64,000 nucleotides of DNA from Thecamonas trahens ATCC 50062 (taxonomy: Eukaryota; Apusozoa; Apusomonadida; Apusomonadidae), in contig NW_013657670.1 of assembly GCF_000142905.1 (NCBI RefSeq), forward strand, positions 397,763-461,762. Reading direction: 5' to 3'. The notes under the pieces are model-generated. The model did not search any database. It saw nothing but the letters and a program-made list of their open reading frames with translations, and was not told the origin of the DNA. Position 1 is the first letter of the stretch. Every line of letters begins with the position of its first letter. Shown here piece after piece: positions 8,263-17,445 of this stretch. A program made the position numbers and the translations under genes.

Positions 8263-11157
8263 ATGGCCGGCCTCGTGCGTCTCCTCTGCGTCATTGCTGT
8301 TCTGTTGGCTACGGCTGCTGCCTTTCTGCCGCCATCGGCCAACAACACGGCGCTGTACGCATGTGATGAAGAGATGTATGCGTCGCTCACGGATGCTGCT
8401 GAGGGTCTGGAGGCGTGTCTACGTGCGCCAGACTGTGGATCGGGCCCGATCTTTCTGATGGATGTGCCGTGCGCGTGCTCGGCTTGCAGCGCTGCGTTTG
8501 CACGGGTGGCGCGGATGTACAACACGTTGGCCCGGACGGGCGCGTGTGCGGTGCAGCGGTACAATGATGGTGTTGCTGGAAGGGTGGCCAAGATCCTGGC
8601 GCTGTATCCGTGTCTTGTTACGGTCCAACCCGGCCCAGAGCGCGACGGATCGCCGGCGGACTGGTGCCCCGAACCCGGGCGCTTGCTTTGCGGCAACTAC
8701 CCGCGGCTCTCTGCAGCCGGTTTTCCGCTGGCCGGAGCCGACCGCACGGCTCAGTGCAAGGCGGCGCTAGGCGCGATCTGCAACCCTAGCGTGGCGTCGC
8801 GGCACTATCCTGTCAGTGATTCACGGCAGAACGTGCCGCCGTACTGCGGCGTCGGCGCCTGCGACACCAACGGTGTTTGCTCGGTCCTCTCCAACGCAAC
8901 GCAGATGCCGAGCACGGCAACGCTTCCGCTGACTGCGGTGGTCTGCCAGGCCACCTCGCCATATGCTTCCGCGGTCACCGAGGGCTACGGCCTGGACCCA
9001 GATGCGATCGGCGTTGGCTTTCCGAACGCGTCGGACGCGACCGGCATTGCCAACGCGCTTCCGTCGATGCCGAGCTTTGCAAGGCCGCCCATTGACTGGT
9101 TTGGGAGCGGCGACTACGATACGACGGTGTGTAAGAGCGGCATGATCTGCCAGAACGGGGCGTTCTTTTCGATTTGCTGGGCAGGATGGACTTGTCCTGA
9201 CGGCCCGTTTGCTTTCACCTTTGGGCCTACGCCGGAGGGCGTGTACTCGCCCAAAGGCATTGCGCGGACGTTTGATTGCGGTACGCTGATGGTGTGCGGC
9301 GCCGAGAGCGCGACGCCGATTCAGCTCTTCCCGGCCGTCATTAGCCTCGCTCTCGTTGTCGCCCTCGGCCTTGGATGCGGGGCATGGCACGCGGTGCGCT
9401 GGCGGCGAACTCGGCGGCACACTGTGACAACCACCCCCAGCCCCATGACGCCGCTGCTGCCAGCGAGTGGCATCAACGGTCCGGTGCGGCGTGGGGCCAA
9501 CGTCGAGTTCCGCGACGTTGTCGTCGACACCCCGAGGTCGGCGCGGGTCTCGAAGCGCATTTTGCACGGAGTCTCTGGTTCGTTTGCCGCAGGCACGGTT
9601 ACTGCGCTGATGGGTGCGTCGGGTGCAGGCAAGTCAACACTGCTCGACGCGCTGCTCGGGCGGATCCAGCTGACGTCTGGCTCGGTGGAGATGAGCGGCA
9701 AGGCTGGCTTTGTGCCACAGGCTGACATTATGGTGCCGGAGCTGACGGTGCGGCAAGTGCTAGAGCATGCGGCGGCGACGCGGCTGCCTTCGTCGCGAGT
9801 GCGACGCAAAGCAGTGGACAGGGTGCTCTCGCTTCTCTCACTGGAGCACGTGCAGGACTCGAAGATCGGCGATGCCACATGGGGCGACCGCGGGGTGAGT
9901 GGCGGCGAACGCAAGCGGGTCTCCATCGGCATCGAGCTCATCGAGCTGCCAGGCGTGCAGGTGTTGTTTTGCGACGAGCCGACGACCGGGCTTGACGCGG
10001 CGACTGCGCTGGACGTTATGCAGTCGCTTCGCAAACTGGCTACCGTCACCGGACTCACAGTGGTTGCTGTTCTGCATCAGCCGCGACCGGAAATTCTGGA
10101 GGCATGCGATGCCGAGCTGCATCTTGCCGGCGGCCGTGTGGTCCGTGACGCGTCGATGTCTGTGGCGCCGTCCGAGGCGCGGCCGCGGCGGTCGTGGCGT
10201 AGCCGACTTCCAGGCATGCAGCGGCTGGAGCAGCTGCGTCGGACGCTTGCTGCGCGGACTGCCTTTCCAGCGCCGATGTGGCGGCAGACGTGGGCGTGCG
10301 CGAAGCGCGCATTGCAGCAGTACACCGCAAAGCCGTCTCGGCTGGTGTGGCTGGTCATTGTGCATGCGGCGTCGGCGGCGGTTCTCGGCTGCGGCTTCCT
10401 GCAGAACAAGGGCTCGGGCCTGCTTCTTCCGCCGCTGCCTGCAGCGCTTGCGAACCAGTGCCCGCCAGTGGCGCATGAGGCGTGCGCCACCGAGCCGATC
10501 GATTGGTTCAACATGCGGCTTTCGTCGTTCTACCTCTCGCTCGCGCTGGGCTCGGCCGGAGTCGCTGCGGCAATTTGGACATTTGGCGGCGAGCGAGCAG
10601 TCTTTCGCCGCGAGTACACCGCAGGCGCGTCATCAGTTGCCTATGTGGTCGGCAAGTCGCTTGTCGACATCCCGTTCATGGCACTTGGCGCAGTCATCTT
10701 TGCCGGCGTGTACTTGCCGATGCTCCGGCCGGTCTCCAATTGGGTCTGGCACACGCTGCTCTTCTTCTGCATCGAGTTTACGGTCTACGGACTCGGGTAC
10801 CTGCTCTCTGTGGTGGCTTCACCATCGACAGCGCTGGTCGTCGGCATTTCGTCGACCTTTGCGGCAGCCATCCTCTCTGGTATCGCGCCCAAGTACCGAC
10901 ACGTGGCTGACTCGTACTCGGCGCTGGTGGTGTTTTGGGATGTCTCGTTCTCGCGGTACGTTGTCGAGGCGCTCATCGGGCTGGAGGCCCAGGTGTACCT
11001 TGACGAGCCGGATGGCGCGTTTGTCGAGAGCGTGAAGCGGTTTGCTACCGAGTACGGGTTCCGGCTCGACGCATACGTCCTCGACGTTGTCGCGCTCGTC
11101 GGCCTCGGCATGGTCACCCGGCTCCTAACCTGGTTTGCGCTAGTGAGCCAGGCTTGA
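8263..11157 (+). CDS. ABCG half-transporter with N-terminal Cys-rich ectodomain (ABCG24/28-like)
   Basis: Encodes 964 residues from ATG 8263, chosen because it gives a signal peptide (MAGLVRLLCVIAVLLATAAA). ATGs at 8140 and 8032 would add 41 or 77 residues. Order of parts: signal peptide, about 330 residues of Cys-rich ectodomain, a TM near residue 350-370, then the ABC domain with Walker A GASGAGKST (about 451), signature VSGGERKR (about 545) and Walker B VLFCDEPTTGLD (about 567), and an ABC2-type membrane domain with about six TM spans. The NBD-before-TMD order defines the G subfamily, whose half-transporters dimerise to export lipids, sterols or other hydrophobic compounds. The Cys-rich N-terminus resembles plant ABCG24/28. 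Substrate unknown. The stop lies 14 bp from that of the convergent paralogue. Confidence 0.92.
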   Translation: MAGLVRLLCVIAVLLATAAAFLPPSANNTALYACDEEMYASLTDAAEGLEACLRAPDCGSGPIFLMDVPCACSACSAAFARVARMYNTLARTGACAVQRYNDGVAGRVAKILALYPCLVTVQPGPERDGSPADWCPEPGRLLCGNYPRLSAAGFPLAGADRTAQCKAALGAICNPSVASRHYPVSDSRQNVPPYCGVGACDTNGVCSVLSNATQMPSTATLPLTAVVCQATSPYASAVTEGYGLDPDAIGVGFPNASDATGIANALPSMPSFARPPIDWFGSGDYDTTVCKSGMICQNGAFFSICWAGWTCPDGPFAFTFGPTPEGVYSPKGIARTFDCGTLMVCGAESATPIQLFPAVISLALVVALGLGCGAWHAVRWRRTRRHTVTTTPSPMTPLLPASGINGPVRRGANVEFRDVVVDTPRSARVSKRILHGVSGSFAAGTVTALMGASGAGKSTLLDALLGRIQLTSGSVEMSGKAGFVPQADIMVPELTVRQVLEHAAATRLPSSRVRRKAVDRVLSLLSLEHVQDSKIGDATWGDRGVSGGERKRVSIGIELIELPGVQVLFCDEPTTGLDAATALDVMQSLRKLATVTGLTVVAVLHQPRPEILEACDAELHLAGGRVVRDASMSVAPSEARPRRSWRSRLPGMQRLEQLRRTLAARTAFPAPMWRQTWACAKRALQQYTAKPSRLVWLVIVHAASAAVLGCGFLQNKGSGLLLPPLPAALANQCPPVAHEACATEPIDWFNMRLSSFYLSLALGSAGVAAAIWTFGGERAVFRREYTAGASSVAYVVGKSLVDIPFMALGAVIFAGVYLPMLRPVSNWVWHTLLFFCIEFTVYGLGYLLSVVASPSTALVVGISSTFAAAILSGIAPKYRHVADSYSALVVFWDVSFSRYVVEALIGLEAQVYLDEPDGAFVESVKRFATEYGFRLDAYVLDVVALVGLGMVTRLLTWFALVSQA

Positions 11158-11171
11158 AGCTCGAGCTAACG

Positions 11172-13430
11172 CTACCGCTGTTTGGAGCGATGGCGGAAAA
11201 TCATACAGAAGAAGGCGAGCAGCCGTAGGCCACCGCCGTACAAGGCCATCCACTTGAGCGCGTTGGCAGTCACGCCGGCGTCGATATGGTAGCCGTAGTT
11301 GTTAGAGGCATAGACCGAGATCCAGTACAAGTCCGACGGGTGCGCGTTGTGGATGACGAGTGAGGCCTCGGCGCGCCAGATGGCTTCCGAGTAGAAGAAC
11401 GAGTACGTCGGCGTCCGCTGGAAGGCCATGCCAGAGAAAACGCCCATGACCATGGCACAGAGGACCGAGGTGACGGCGGCGTTGGAGCGGGCGAGGACAA
11501 ACGAGGTGAGATAGCCCAGGCCAAAGTTTGTCCAAAGCATCATAAAGGTGAGCGCAAAGTAGGTGCCGAACGCGCCCCATGGGTCGGCGACTGCGGCGTA
11601 GGCTGCGAGGAAGAAAAAGGCAAAGGCAGCGGCGAGGCCCGTGTCGATGGCGTTGTTGGCCACAAAGTAGGCGAGCTGCGACGAGCCCGATGCAGCCTCG
11701 CGCCAGTAGACCGGCATGTGCTGGCCAAACGACGAGACTGCATAGGCGGTGCCCAGAATGCCGAGAACCATGACCGAGTAGAGGGCATAGAGACCCTGCG
11801 TCTCGCTCGTCGGCCAGTTCGACGAGCATGGCTGGTTCCAGTTCTGTCCGTCGGTCATCTGCGCCGCGCCAACCGGACAGTCGTCCACCATCGATGCCGG
11901 CGGTGGCAGCACGTACTTGGGCTCCATGAATGCAAGGCCAAGGAAGGCACCGGAGCAGGCAAACATGATACAGAGGAGGGCAAGCGTGGTGGTGCCGTTG
12001 GCCCATCTCAGTGCCACCCGGCCCATCTGGACTCCGGCCTGCCATACCAGATTGGGCCGTGTCGAGATGGCGGAGAGACCGGCGACGGCCACGCCGCCGC
12101 CGCGCTCATCACCGCCATCATCGGACGAGCTGCTGTTGGCCCGCGTAGCCCAGCGAGTGGTCACGGTTTGTGGATCTTGAGCCACAACATCAAGAAGCGC
12201 GTCGGGTGTGTCGACACCAAAGTAGCCCAAAGCGCCGGAGACCGAGCCCCAGTAGGCGACGGTACCGCCGGCGGCGAGGACGACCAGCGTGTCAAAAGTG
12301 TTGAACAAGTCAGATGACGGCTGGTGGATCGAGGCCACCACCGTAGTTCCGCGAGCGGACGACGCGGCCTTGAGACATCCGATGGCCTGCGAGGCGGCAA
12401 AGGTGTCCAGCCCGGACGTCGGCTCGTCGAGGAGAACGATTGCGGGCCGAGTGACAAGCTCGAGAGCAACGTTGACCCGGCGGCGCTCACCACCCGACAG
12501 TGTTCGCTGCGAAGGTGGATCGGTGGCCGAGCCGATGGGCACTCCTGCCACGTGCTGAAGCATCATTTCGGCAATGATGGCGTCGGCGTGGCGAGCATGC
12601 GCTCCCGGCCGTGTGAGGACCGGAAACCGCAGTAGCGAGGCAACCATCAAAAGCTGCCGCGGCGTAAGCAGAGCGTCGAGCGACTCGTCGTCTTGCGGCA
12701 CAAAGCCGACGGTTTGGCGGAAGCGCGAGAGCGAGGTGGCGAGGCCGTTGACCCGGATCGCGCCCGACGCGACGCCCACTGCTCCGCGGAGGACCCTGAG
12801 CAGTGTCGTCTTGCCGGCGCCTGACGGTCCCATCACCGCCACCATGGCGCCGGCAGCAATAGTGCCGCTCACCTTGTGCAGCAGCGTCTTGCCACCAGCC
12901 CGGACGACCACGTCGACCATCTCGACCCCAATGGTTGGGGAGCCAGACTCGAGGGCGTCATCTTCGTCGACGAGCTCGGCACAGACATCATCAGAACCGT
13001 CGGATTCGCAAGCACACCCAACCAGGCTTGGTAGAAGGAAGAGGGTGATGGCAGCGGCCAGCGCGAGCGCCAGTGGGAGAATGCGATAAGCGCGGGAGGA
13101 GGAGCAGACGGCACCGACGGGGCAGTCGACAGGGATGGGAAGGCCAAAGGGACAGAACTTGCCCGACGGGCACGGCAGCGGCGGCACACGATCGCCAGCC
13201 ACCGGTGAAAGATATCCCGCAGGAGTCCGGGAGCAGGAGGGATAACCCGGCAGCGGATGGCCAGCAGGCGAGACGCAAGTAAAGCCGACATCGCAGTCGC
13301 ACAGCGGGAGGGCCACAGGGCCACAAGCCGCGCACACGCCCGAGACAGCGGCACAGGGCAGAGCGAGAGAGGCGAGGGCGGCAAGGGTGACCAGAACCAG
13401 GACGAGCGAGAGGAACAGACGACGATGCAT
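11172..13430 (-). CDS. ABCG half-transporter with short Cys-rich ectodomain
   Basis: Encodes 752 residues from ATG 13430 (MHRRLFLSLVLVLVTLAAL, a signal peptide). The frame is open for 29 more codons upstream but these are a Pro/His microsatellite translation. The parts are a short ectodomain with clustered Cys and Pro (CDCDVGFTC, CPSGKFCP), a TM near 125-145, Walker A GPSGAGKTT (about 200), signature LSGGERRR (about 310), Walker B IVLLDEPTSGLD (about 333) and the ABC2 membrane domain. It shares the unusual layout of the neighbour at 8263 (secretory N-terminus plus Cys-rich ectodomain before the NBD) but with a much shorter ectodomain. The two could be an old inverted duplication or partners in a heterodimer; both are inference. 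Confidence 0.92.
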   Translation of the reverse strand: MHRRLFLSLVLVLVTLAALASLALPCAAVSGVCAACGPVALPLCDCDVGFTCVSPAGHPLPGYPSCSRTPAGYLSPVAGDRVPPLPCPSGKFCPFGLPIPVDCPVGAVCSSSRAYRILPLALALAAAITLFLLPSLVGCACESDGSDDVCAELVDEDDALESGSPTIGVEMVDVVVRAGGKTLLHKVSGTIAAGAMVAVMGPSGAGKTTLLRVLRGAVGVASGAIRVNGLATSLSRFRQTVGFVPQDDESLDALLTPRQLLMVASLLRFPVLTRPGAHARHADAIIAEMMLQHVAGVPIGSATDPPSQRTLSGGERRRVNVALELVTRPAIVLLDEPTSGLDTFAASQAIGCLKAASSARGTTVVASIHQPSSDLFNTFDTLVVLAAGGTVAYWGSVSGALGYFGVDTPDALLDVVAQDPQTVTTRWATRANSSSSDDGGDERGGGVAVAGLSAISTRPNLVWQAGVQMGRVALRWANGTTTLALLCIMFACSGAFLGLAFMEPKYVLPPPASMVDDCPVGAAQMTDGQNWNQPCSSNWPTSETQGLYALYSVMVLGILGTAYAVSSFGQHMPVYWREAASGSSQLAYFVANNAIDTGLAAAFAFFFLAAYAAVADPWGAFGTYFALTFMMLWTNFGLGYLTSFVLARSNAAVTSVLCAMVMGVFSGMAFQRTPTYSFFYSEAIWRAEASLVIHNAHPSDLYWISVYASNNYGYHIDAGVTANALKWMALYGGGLRLLAFFCMIFRHRSKQR

Positions 13431-13510
13431 GCCAGAGGGGGTAGGTGGGTAGGGGTGGGGGTAGGGGTGGGGGTGGGGGTGGGGGGAGGAGTGGGGGGGG
13501 GGTGTGGCCC
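13431..13510 (+). repeat. G-rich (GGGGTA/GGGGTG)n tract in the ABCG 5' leader
   Basis: Bases 13436-13503 on the plus strand are almost wholly runs of three or more G separated by T, A or TA. The minus-strand transcript would carry the C-rich complement directly 5' of ATG 13430. The plus strand has enough G-runs for quadruplex formation. Confidence 0.7.
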
Positions 13511-14075
13511 GTGGCACATGCGTGCTGCCGATGTGGCTGCGGGCCGCTCAACTGCGCAGCGATCGGCAGTCTCATTGCGAGGCGTGGGTCTAACCCTTAA
13601 CGGTACTGTCGTTCGGACGCGTTGTCGCGCGTCTCAAAGTGAACAACTCGATGGTGCTTGACTTCCCGGTGGGAGGCGCGCCCGCACGTGATGGCGGCCG
13701 ACACGTTGACGCCCGCCTAAACGATGCCTGAGCTACCGTCGCGGTGACGGACGCCCGGGAGCACGCGCGAGGCGCGCGAAGTGCCGGATGGCGCAGATCC
13801 GGAGGAGCGGCGGGCGCGGACGGTGCTGAGCTTGTCGTTGACGACCCCGGCGACCGGGAAGGGAAGCAGCTCAGAGTTGAACACTGCGGCCGGACGGGAG
13901 AGCGCGAAGACGTTGTGGATCTTCTTGCGACGGACGAGCTTACCGGTCGGCGTGGCCGCGCAAGTGGTGCCACGCTATCGTGTACTGGATTCTGGACGCC
14001 GCATACGCGCTCTACGCTGACGCGAGCCCTCGATCCGCCATAGCTGGCGTGGCTTTTCCTTACGACATCATCGAC

Positions 14076-14143
14076 GCCCTCGCCGCCAGTGCCGACGCCG
14101 CCAGCTCGCGCCCTCGCCGCCAGTGCCGACGCCGTCAGCTCCG
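14076..14143 (+). repeat. 34-bp tandem duplication (near-perfect)
   Basis: Copy 1 runs 14076-14109, copy 2 14110-14143. The copies match until a C/T difference near the end (CGCCGCCAGC against CGCCGTCAGC). A length of 34 is not a multiple of three, so the duplication itself shifts the reading frame of the piggyBac remnant it sits in. Confidence 0.85.
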
Positions 14144-14374
14144 CGCCGTCGCGCAAGCGGAAGCGCACCTCTGCAGCGGCTGCTTGTCATCACCACTCTC
14201 CCCAATAAGCCGCTCTACGACGCGACTACCTCGCCTGCCGGAAGCTTCATGATGTGCGATCGCGGCCGCGGACCTTTTGCGCCGCGTGCGGCGTCCATCT
14301 CTGCATCGCCGCCTGTTTTCTGTTGTGGCCACCAGTGGTCACAGCAGCCATTAACCCAGTATACTACTCTTTTA

Positions 14375-14442
14375 CCACGATTGATGGACGCTGCGACGTC
14401 TGTGGAGACCACGATTGATGGACGCTGCGACGTCTGTGGAGA
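14375..14442 (+). repeat. 34-bp perfect tandem duplication
   Basis: Copy 1 is 14375-14408, copy 2 14409-14442, identical over 34 bases (beginning CCACGATTGATGG, ending GTCTGTGGAGA). It lies just 3' of the transposase zinc-tail remnant. The period equals that of the unrelated duplication 300 bp upstream. Confidence 0.95.
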
Positions 14443-14450
14443 GCGCGGCT

Positions 14451-14721
14451 TGCGCGATGGACCAACTTGTCCATTCCGTGCCGTAAAGGGCCAAGGTAAG
14501 ATGCCCTGTCGCCGTCGCCCTGGGTTTGGCGTCTGCCGTCGCACCGTCACCGTCACCGGCACCGGCACCAACTCTGTCACCGGCAGCCTACGCCACCACT
14601 CTCTCTCCCTCTCTCTCCTCCCCCGTGCTGGCACCCACCCATAGCAAGGACCAGTGCTGCTATCCCCCACCCACCCCACCCCAACCACTCCTGCTCTCCA
14701 CCAAACCGTAGGAGAGTGGGT
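14451..14721. promoter_or_regulatory. Upstream region of VPS54
   Basis: No gene supported. It contains a CACCGTCACCGGCACCGGCACC-like run near 14546-14585 and a TCTCTC/C-rich pyrimidine tract at 14598-14705. These are probably the promoter and 5' leader of VPS54. No TATA box is recognisable. Confidence 0.4.
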
Positions 14722-17445
14722 ATGGCAAGCAAGGGCGGGCGAGGCCGAGACCCGCCTTTGTCGACGAGGGCAGGCACAGGGCATCCGTCTGGAGGCACGT
14801 CGTCCGGAGGCACACCGCCTGGAGGCGCATCGTCTGCTCTCGGGACAGGCGAGGAGAGAGGATGGAGACTGGTGCAAGGCGGCGAACGAGGTGGCGCTGA
14901 TGATGGCGACGAGCACCCGCATCCTCCGCCGCCTGTGGCAATTCCGACTCGCGATGAAGCTGAGCTTCTGCTAAGAGCCCATGTTCGCGCCGCAGGACAT
15001 AATCTCACGGCTCTGCTCAACAACCCGGTCCTGCAGGTCCCTGTGCCCTTCCCTGGACCAATCGGGCCTGTGCAGAGCCCGGCGTATTCACTGGAATCGC
15101 CGGACATGACGGTTGTCGAGACCTACCTCGCCGCTGTGGCGGGGCGGGTCGAGGCTGCGCACGAGCTCACGGTGGCTGCTGCCGCTGCAGACGAGGCTGC
15201 TTCCAACAGCGCAGTACGAGATCAAGCTCCTGTGGTCGGCCCGCATGGCGCACTCGCCGCGGTGCCGGCCATGTTCTTCGACGACCGGTTCTCGGTCGCG
15301 CAAACCGATGCGTTTTTGGCTGCTGTGGGCGAGCCACGAGCTGGCAAGGCGCGGTCGTCGGCAGTGTTGGAGCACGAGAAGCTGGCTTACTACGTCGACA
15401 TGGTGGAGACCGAGCTGACCAAAGCAATCGCGCTCAAGTCGCGATCGTTCTTCTCGACGCTTTCGACCATCCGCGAGCTTGCAGCGCTGGTCGAGGCTTG
15501 TAACACCAAGGTCGCACTGGTGCGATCGGTCCTTGGCGATGCGTCGGCACAGCTCCGCGGCTCGTCGCTCGAGGTCGGCGCTCTCCGCGAGCAAAAGCTA
15601 CGCGCCGCAGACCTCCAGACGCGACTGGAGCTCCTCGGTGAGGTTCAAGCCGCGCCGGAGCTCATCGAGGCTGCTCTCGCCGACGGTGACTACGTGGCCG
15701 CACAAGATTTTATCGAATCGACCCGAGCGGTACTGGGCAAGGAGCTGAAGGGCGTACGTGCGGTGGCCACGATGCGGTTTGCGCTCGATGGCTACGCGGC
15801 CCAGCTGGAGGATGCGCTGGGCAACGAGTTTGCGCTGCTGCTGCGCAAGACGCTTGTTGCTGCCTCGTCTGTGTCACTGCCCCTGTCAGCCGGCAGCGAT
15901 ACCGAGGCGCAGACGCGTGGGGTGCGGGTGGTGCTGTTGAGCGCATCGCGGGTTGGTGCGCTCGCGCGGCTTCCCGTGGTGTGGCGCGACGAGCTCTCCG
16001 CAGTGCTCAAGATGCTTGTGCGGTCGACGGTCGAGTCGCGGGTGACGGCCGTGGTCGATGCCATGGGGGACCGGCCCGACTTTGATGCCTCGGCATCAAT
16101 CCTGGTCCATCTCAAGGCACTCGATGCGCCCGACTACGTCAGCGTGCTCGACGGAGTGTTCGAGGTTGCGCTCAACGCGCTCCGCGCGGCGCACGGACTC
16201 GTCAATGTCGTCGACGGCATGGCCGCTGAGCTGGGAGCGGAGCGGCTGGTTGAGGAGATGCAGACGTCGCTGGCCGACGGCGCTGAGCTTGTCCACTCGC
16301 GGGCAGCCAAGTTGCTTGCGGTGCGGGCGCAGACGAATGCCAAGCTTGACTTTCAGCGCTTCGTGGTCCTCATCCAGACGGTTGTCTCGTTCATTGTGGC
16401 ATCCGAGGTGGTGGTCGGGCGCAACTGCTACGGGCTCCGCGGCCCACTCCTCTCCCAGGCCAAGGTCTTCCTCTCGACGCTTCATGACGCCAAGATGACC
16501 AAGCTGTCAATTCTACTGGAGAATGAGCTGTGGAGCCGAGTTGACGTGCCCGTCCACATCTCACACCTGGTGTCCAGCCACGACCACAAAGGCACGGCGA
16601 GCGACAATGACGTCGCCGCGCTCGACAAGCTGACTCTCCCAGCATGCGGCGTGACGTATCCGACGCCGTGCGCGTACCACCTCACGTCGTCGTCGGTCCT
16701 GCTCTTTGACATGATGCAAGACTATGTAAGCTGCGTCGAGCGGCTGCCTGCGCTGGCGCCGGACGCGGTCTCGCGGCTCGGGCTCCTGCTCAAGCACTTT
16801 AACTCGCGGAGCTGCCAGCTTGTGCTCGGCGCCGGCGCGATGCACACTGCCGGACTCAAGGCCATCACTGCTGCGCATCTTGCGGTTGCCGCGCAGTCGC
16901 TGCGAGCACTTGCACACTTTCTGCCTATCCTCTGCGAGCGGCTAGCACAGTTGCTGACGCAAAAGCAGGCCGCCGTGCTGGGCGTGCTGACCGAGGCGCG
17001 ACAGGCGCTGCTCGACCACGCCGACGAAATCAATGCCAAGATTGTGGCCATCATGACAGACCGGTTCTACTTTTTCATGCAGGGCGTGCAGGGCGCGTAC
17101 GATGAGGCCTTCTCCGGAGCGGCGGGGCGAGCCAATACCGGTGAGATCTCTGCGCCGATGGCGTACATGCGGAAGATGGTCAAGTCGATTGTGGTTCTTC
17201 GCAAGGTTCTTGCGCCGCTTTTACCTCCAGACGAGCTGGCTGACATCTACAGCAAGCTCCTGGATGCGCTGGAGCGATTGGTGGTGAAGGGCGCGGCGGC
17301 GCTGGGGACGGACACACCTCGGGCGCGGGAGCAGCTGCGAGTCGACATCGCGTTCCTTCTCGCCAAAGTCGACGCGCTACCCGAAGGGCGGTTCTCGGGC
17401 ACGCTCGCCACGTTTTACCAGCGGCAGCTCGTGCGGCGGAGCTAA
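14722..17445 (+). CDS. VPS54: VPS54, GARP/EARP-type tethering complex subunit
   Basis: Encodes 907 residues from ATG 14722; an in-frame GTG two codons upstream is ignored. VPS54 is a subunit of GARP, which tethers endosome-derived vesicles at the trans-Golgi network. The first 75 residues are Gly/Ser/Pro-rich. The middle contains the family's LAYYVDMVE...IALKSRSFF segment and a coiled-coil-prone stretch. The C-terminal VPS54 domain is very clear from about residue 650: SSVLLFDMMQDYVSC, then LLKHFNSRSCQLVLGAGAMH and TAGLKAITAAHLAVAAQSL. Length is close to the animal protein (about 980). It has a single exon. Its TAA overlaps the stop codon of the opposing gene. Other GARP subunits are not in this window. 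Confidence 0.93.
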   Translation: MASKGGRGRDPPLSTRAGTGHPSGGTSSGGTPPGGASSALGTGEERGWRLVQGGERGGADDGDEHPHPPPPVAIPTRDEAELLLRAHVRAAGHNLTALLNNPVLQVPVPFPGPIGPVQSPAYSLESPDMTVVETYLAAVAGRVEAAHELTVAAAAADEAASNSAVRDQAPVVGPHGALAAVPAMFFDDRFSVAQTDAFLAAVGEPRAGKARSSAVLEHEKLAYYVDMVETELTKAIALKSRSFFSTLSTIRELAALVEACNTKVALVRSVLGDASAQLRGSSLEVGALREQKLRAADLQTRLELLGEVQAAPELIEAALADGDYVAAQDFIESTRAVLGKELKGVRAVATMRFALDGYAAQLEDALGNEFALLLRKTLVAASSVSLPLSAGSDTEAQTRGVRVVLLSASRVGALARLPVVWRDELSAVLKMLVRSTVESRVTAVVDAMGDRPDFDASASILVHLKALDAPDYVSVLDGVFEVALNALRAAHGLVNVVDGMAAELGAERLVEEMQTSLADGAELVHSRAAKLLAVRAQTNAKLDFQRFVVLIQTVVSFIVASEVVVGRNCYGLRGPLLSQAKVFLSTLHDAKMTKLSILLENELWSRVDVPVHISHLVSSHDHKGTASDNDVAALDKLTLPACGVTYPTPCAYHLTSSSVLLFDMMQDYVSCVERLPALAPDAVSRLGLLLKHFNSRSCQLVLGAGAMHTAGLKAITAAHLAVAAQSLRALAHFLPILCERLAQLLTQKQAAVLGVLTEARQALLDHADEINAKIVAIMTDRFYFFMQGVQGAYDEAFSGAAGRANTGEISAPMAYMRKMVKSIVVLRKVLAPLLPPDELADIYSKLLDALERLVVKGAAALGTDTPRAREQLRVDIAFLLAKVDALPEGRFSGTLATFYQRQLVRRS

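Larger units (their letters stand above)
13860..14450 (+). pseudogene. Decayed piggyBac-like (DDE_Tnp_1_7/PGBD) transposase, C-terminal part
   Basis: Pieces of a piggyBac-type transposase C-terminus appear in order in shifting frames. First comes a VDLL...GRRGR segment around 13912-13955 (frame 1), recalling the MGGVDLxDQ...R.R.KW block. Then KWCHAIVYWILDAAYALY at 13962-14015 (frame 3), recalling KWW..xFFxLLDxAxxNAYxLY. Then a Cys-rich tail at 14221-14320 (frame 1), with YLACRKL, RPRTFCAACGVHLC and AACFLLW, matching the C-terminal zinc-binding CxxC...CxxCxxxLC...CF pattern. The frames change at least twice and a TAA at 14206 precedes the Cys tail, so the copy is dead. Two different 34-bp tandem duplications lie inside it. 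The N-terminal half and the terminal inverted repeats were not found. Confidence 0.55.

Noticed and set aside
11172..13430. Recent duplication giving rise to the two ABCG genes
   Set aside because: The proteins differ widely outside the ABC motifs, so no recent copy event can be read from the sequence.
13597..14354. TTAA sites at 13597-13600 and 14351-14354 as ends of the piggyBac relic
   Set aside because: No inverted repeats adjoin them, and the second lies directly after the zinc-tail remnant; TTAA tetramers occur by chance.
14716..14721. GTG start two codons before the VPS54 ATG
   Set aside because: A eukaryotic nuclear gene is expected to use ATG, which is present at 14722.
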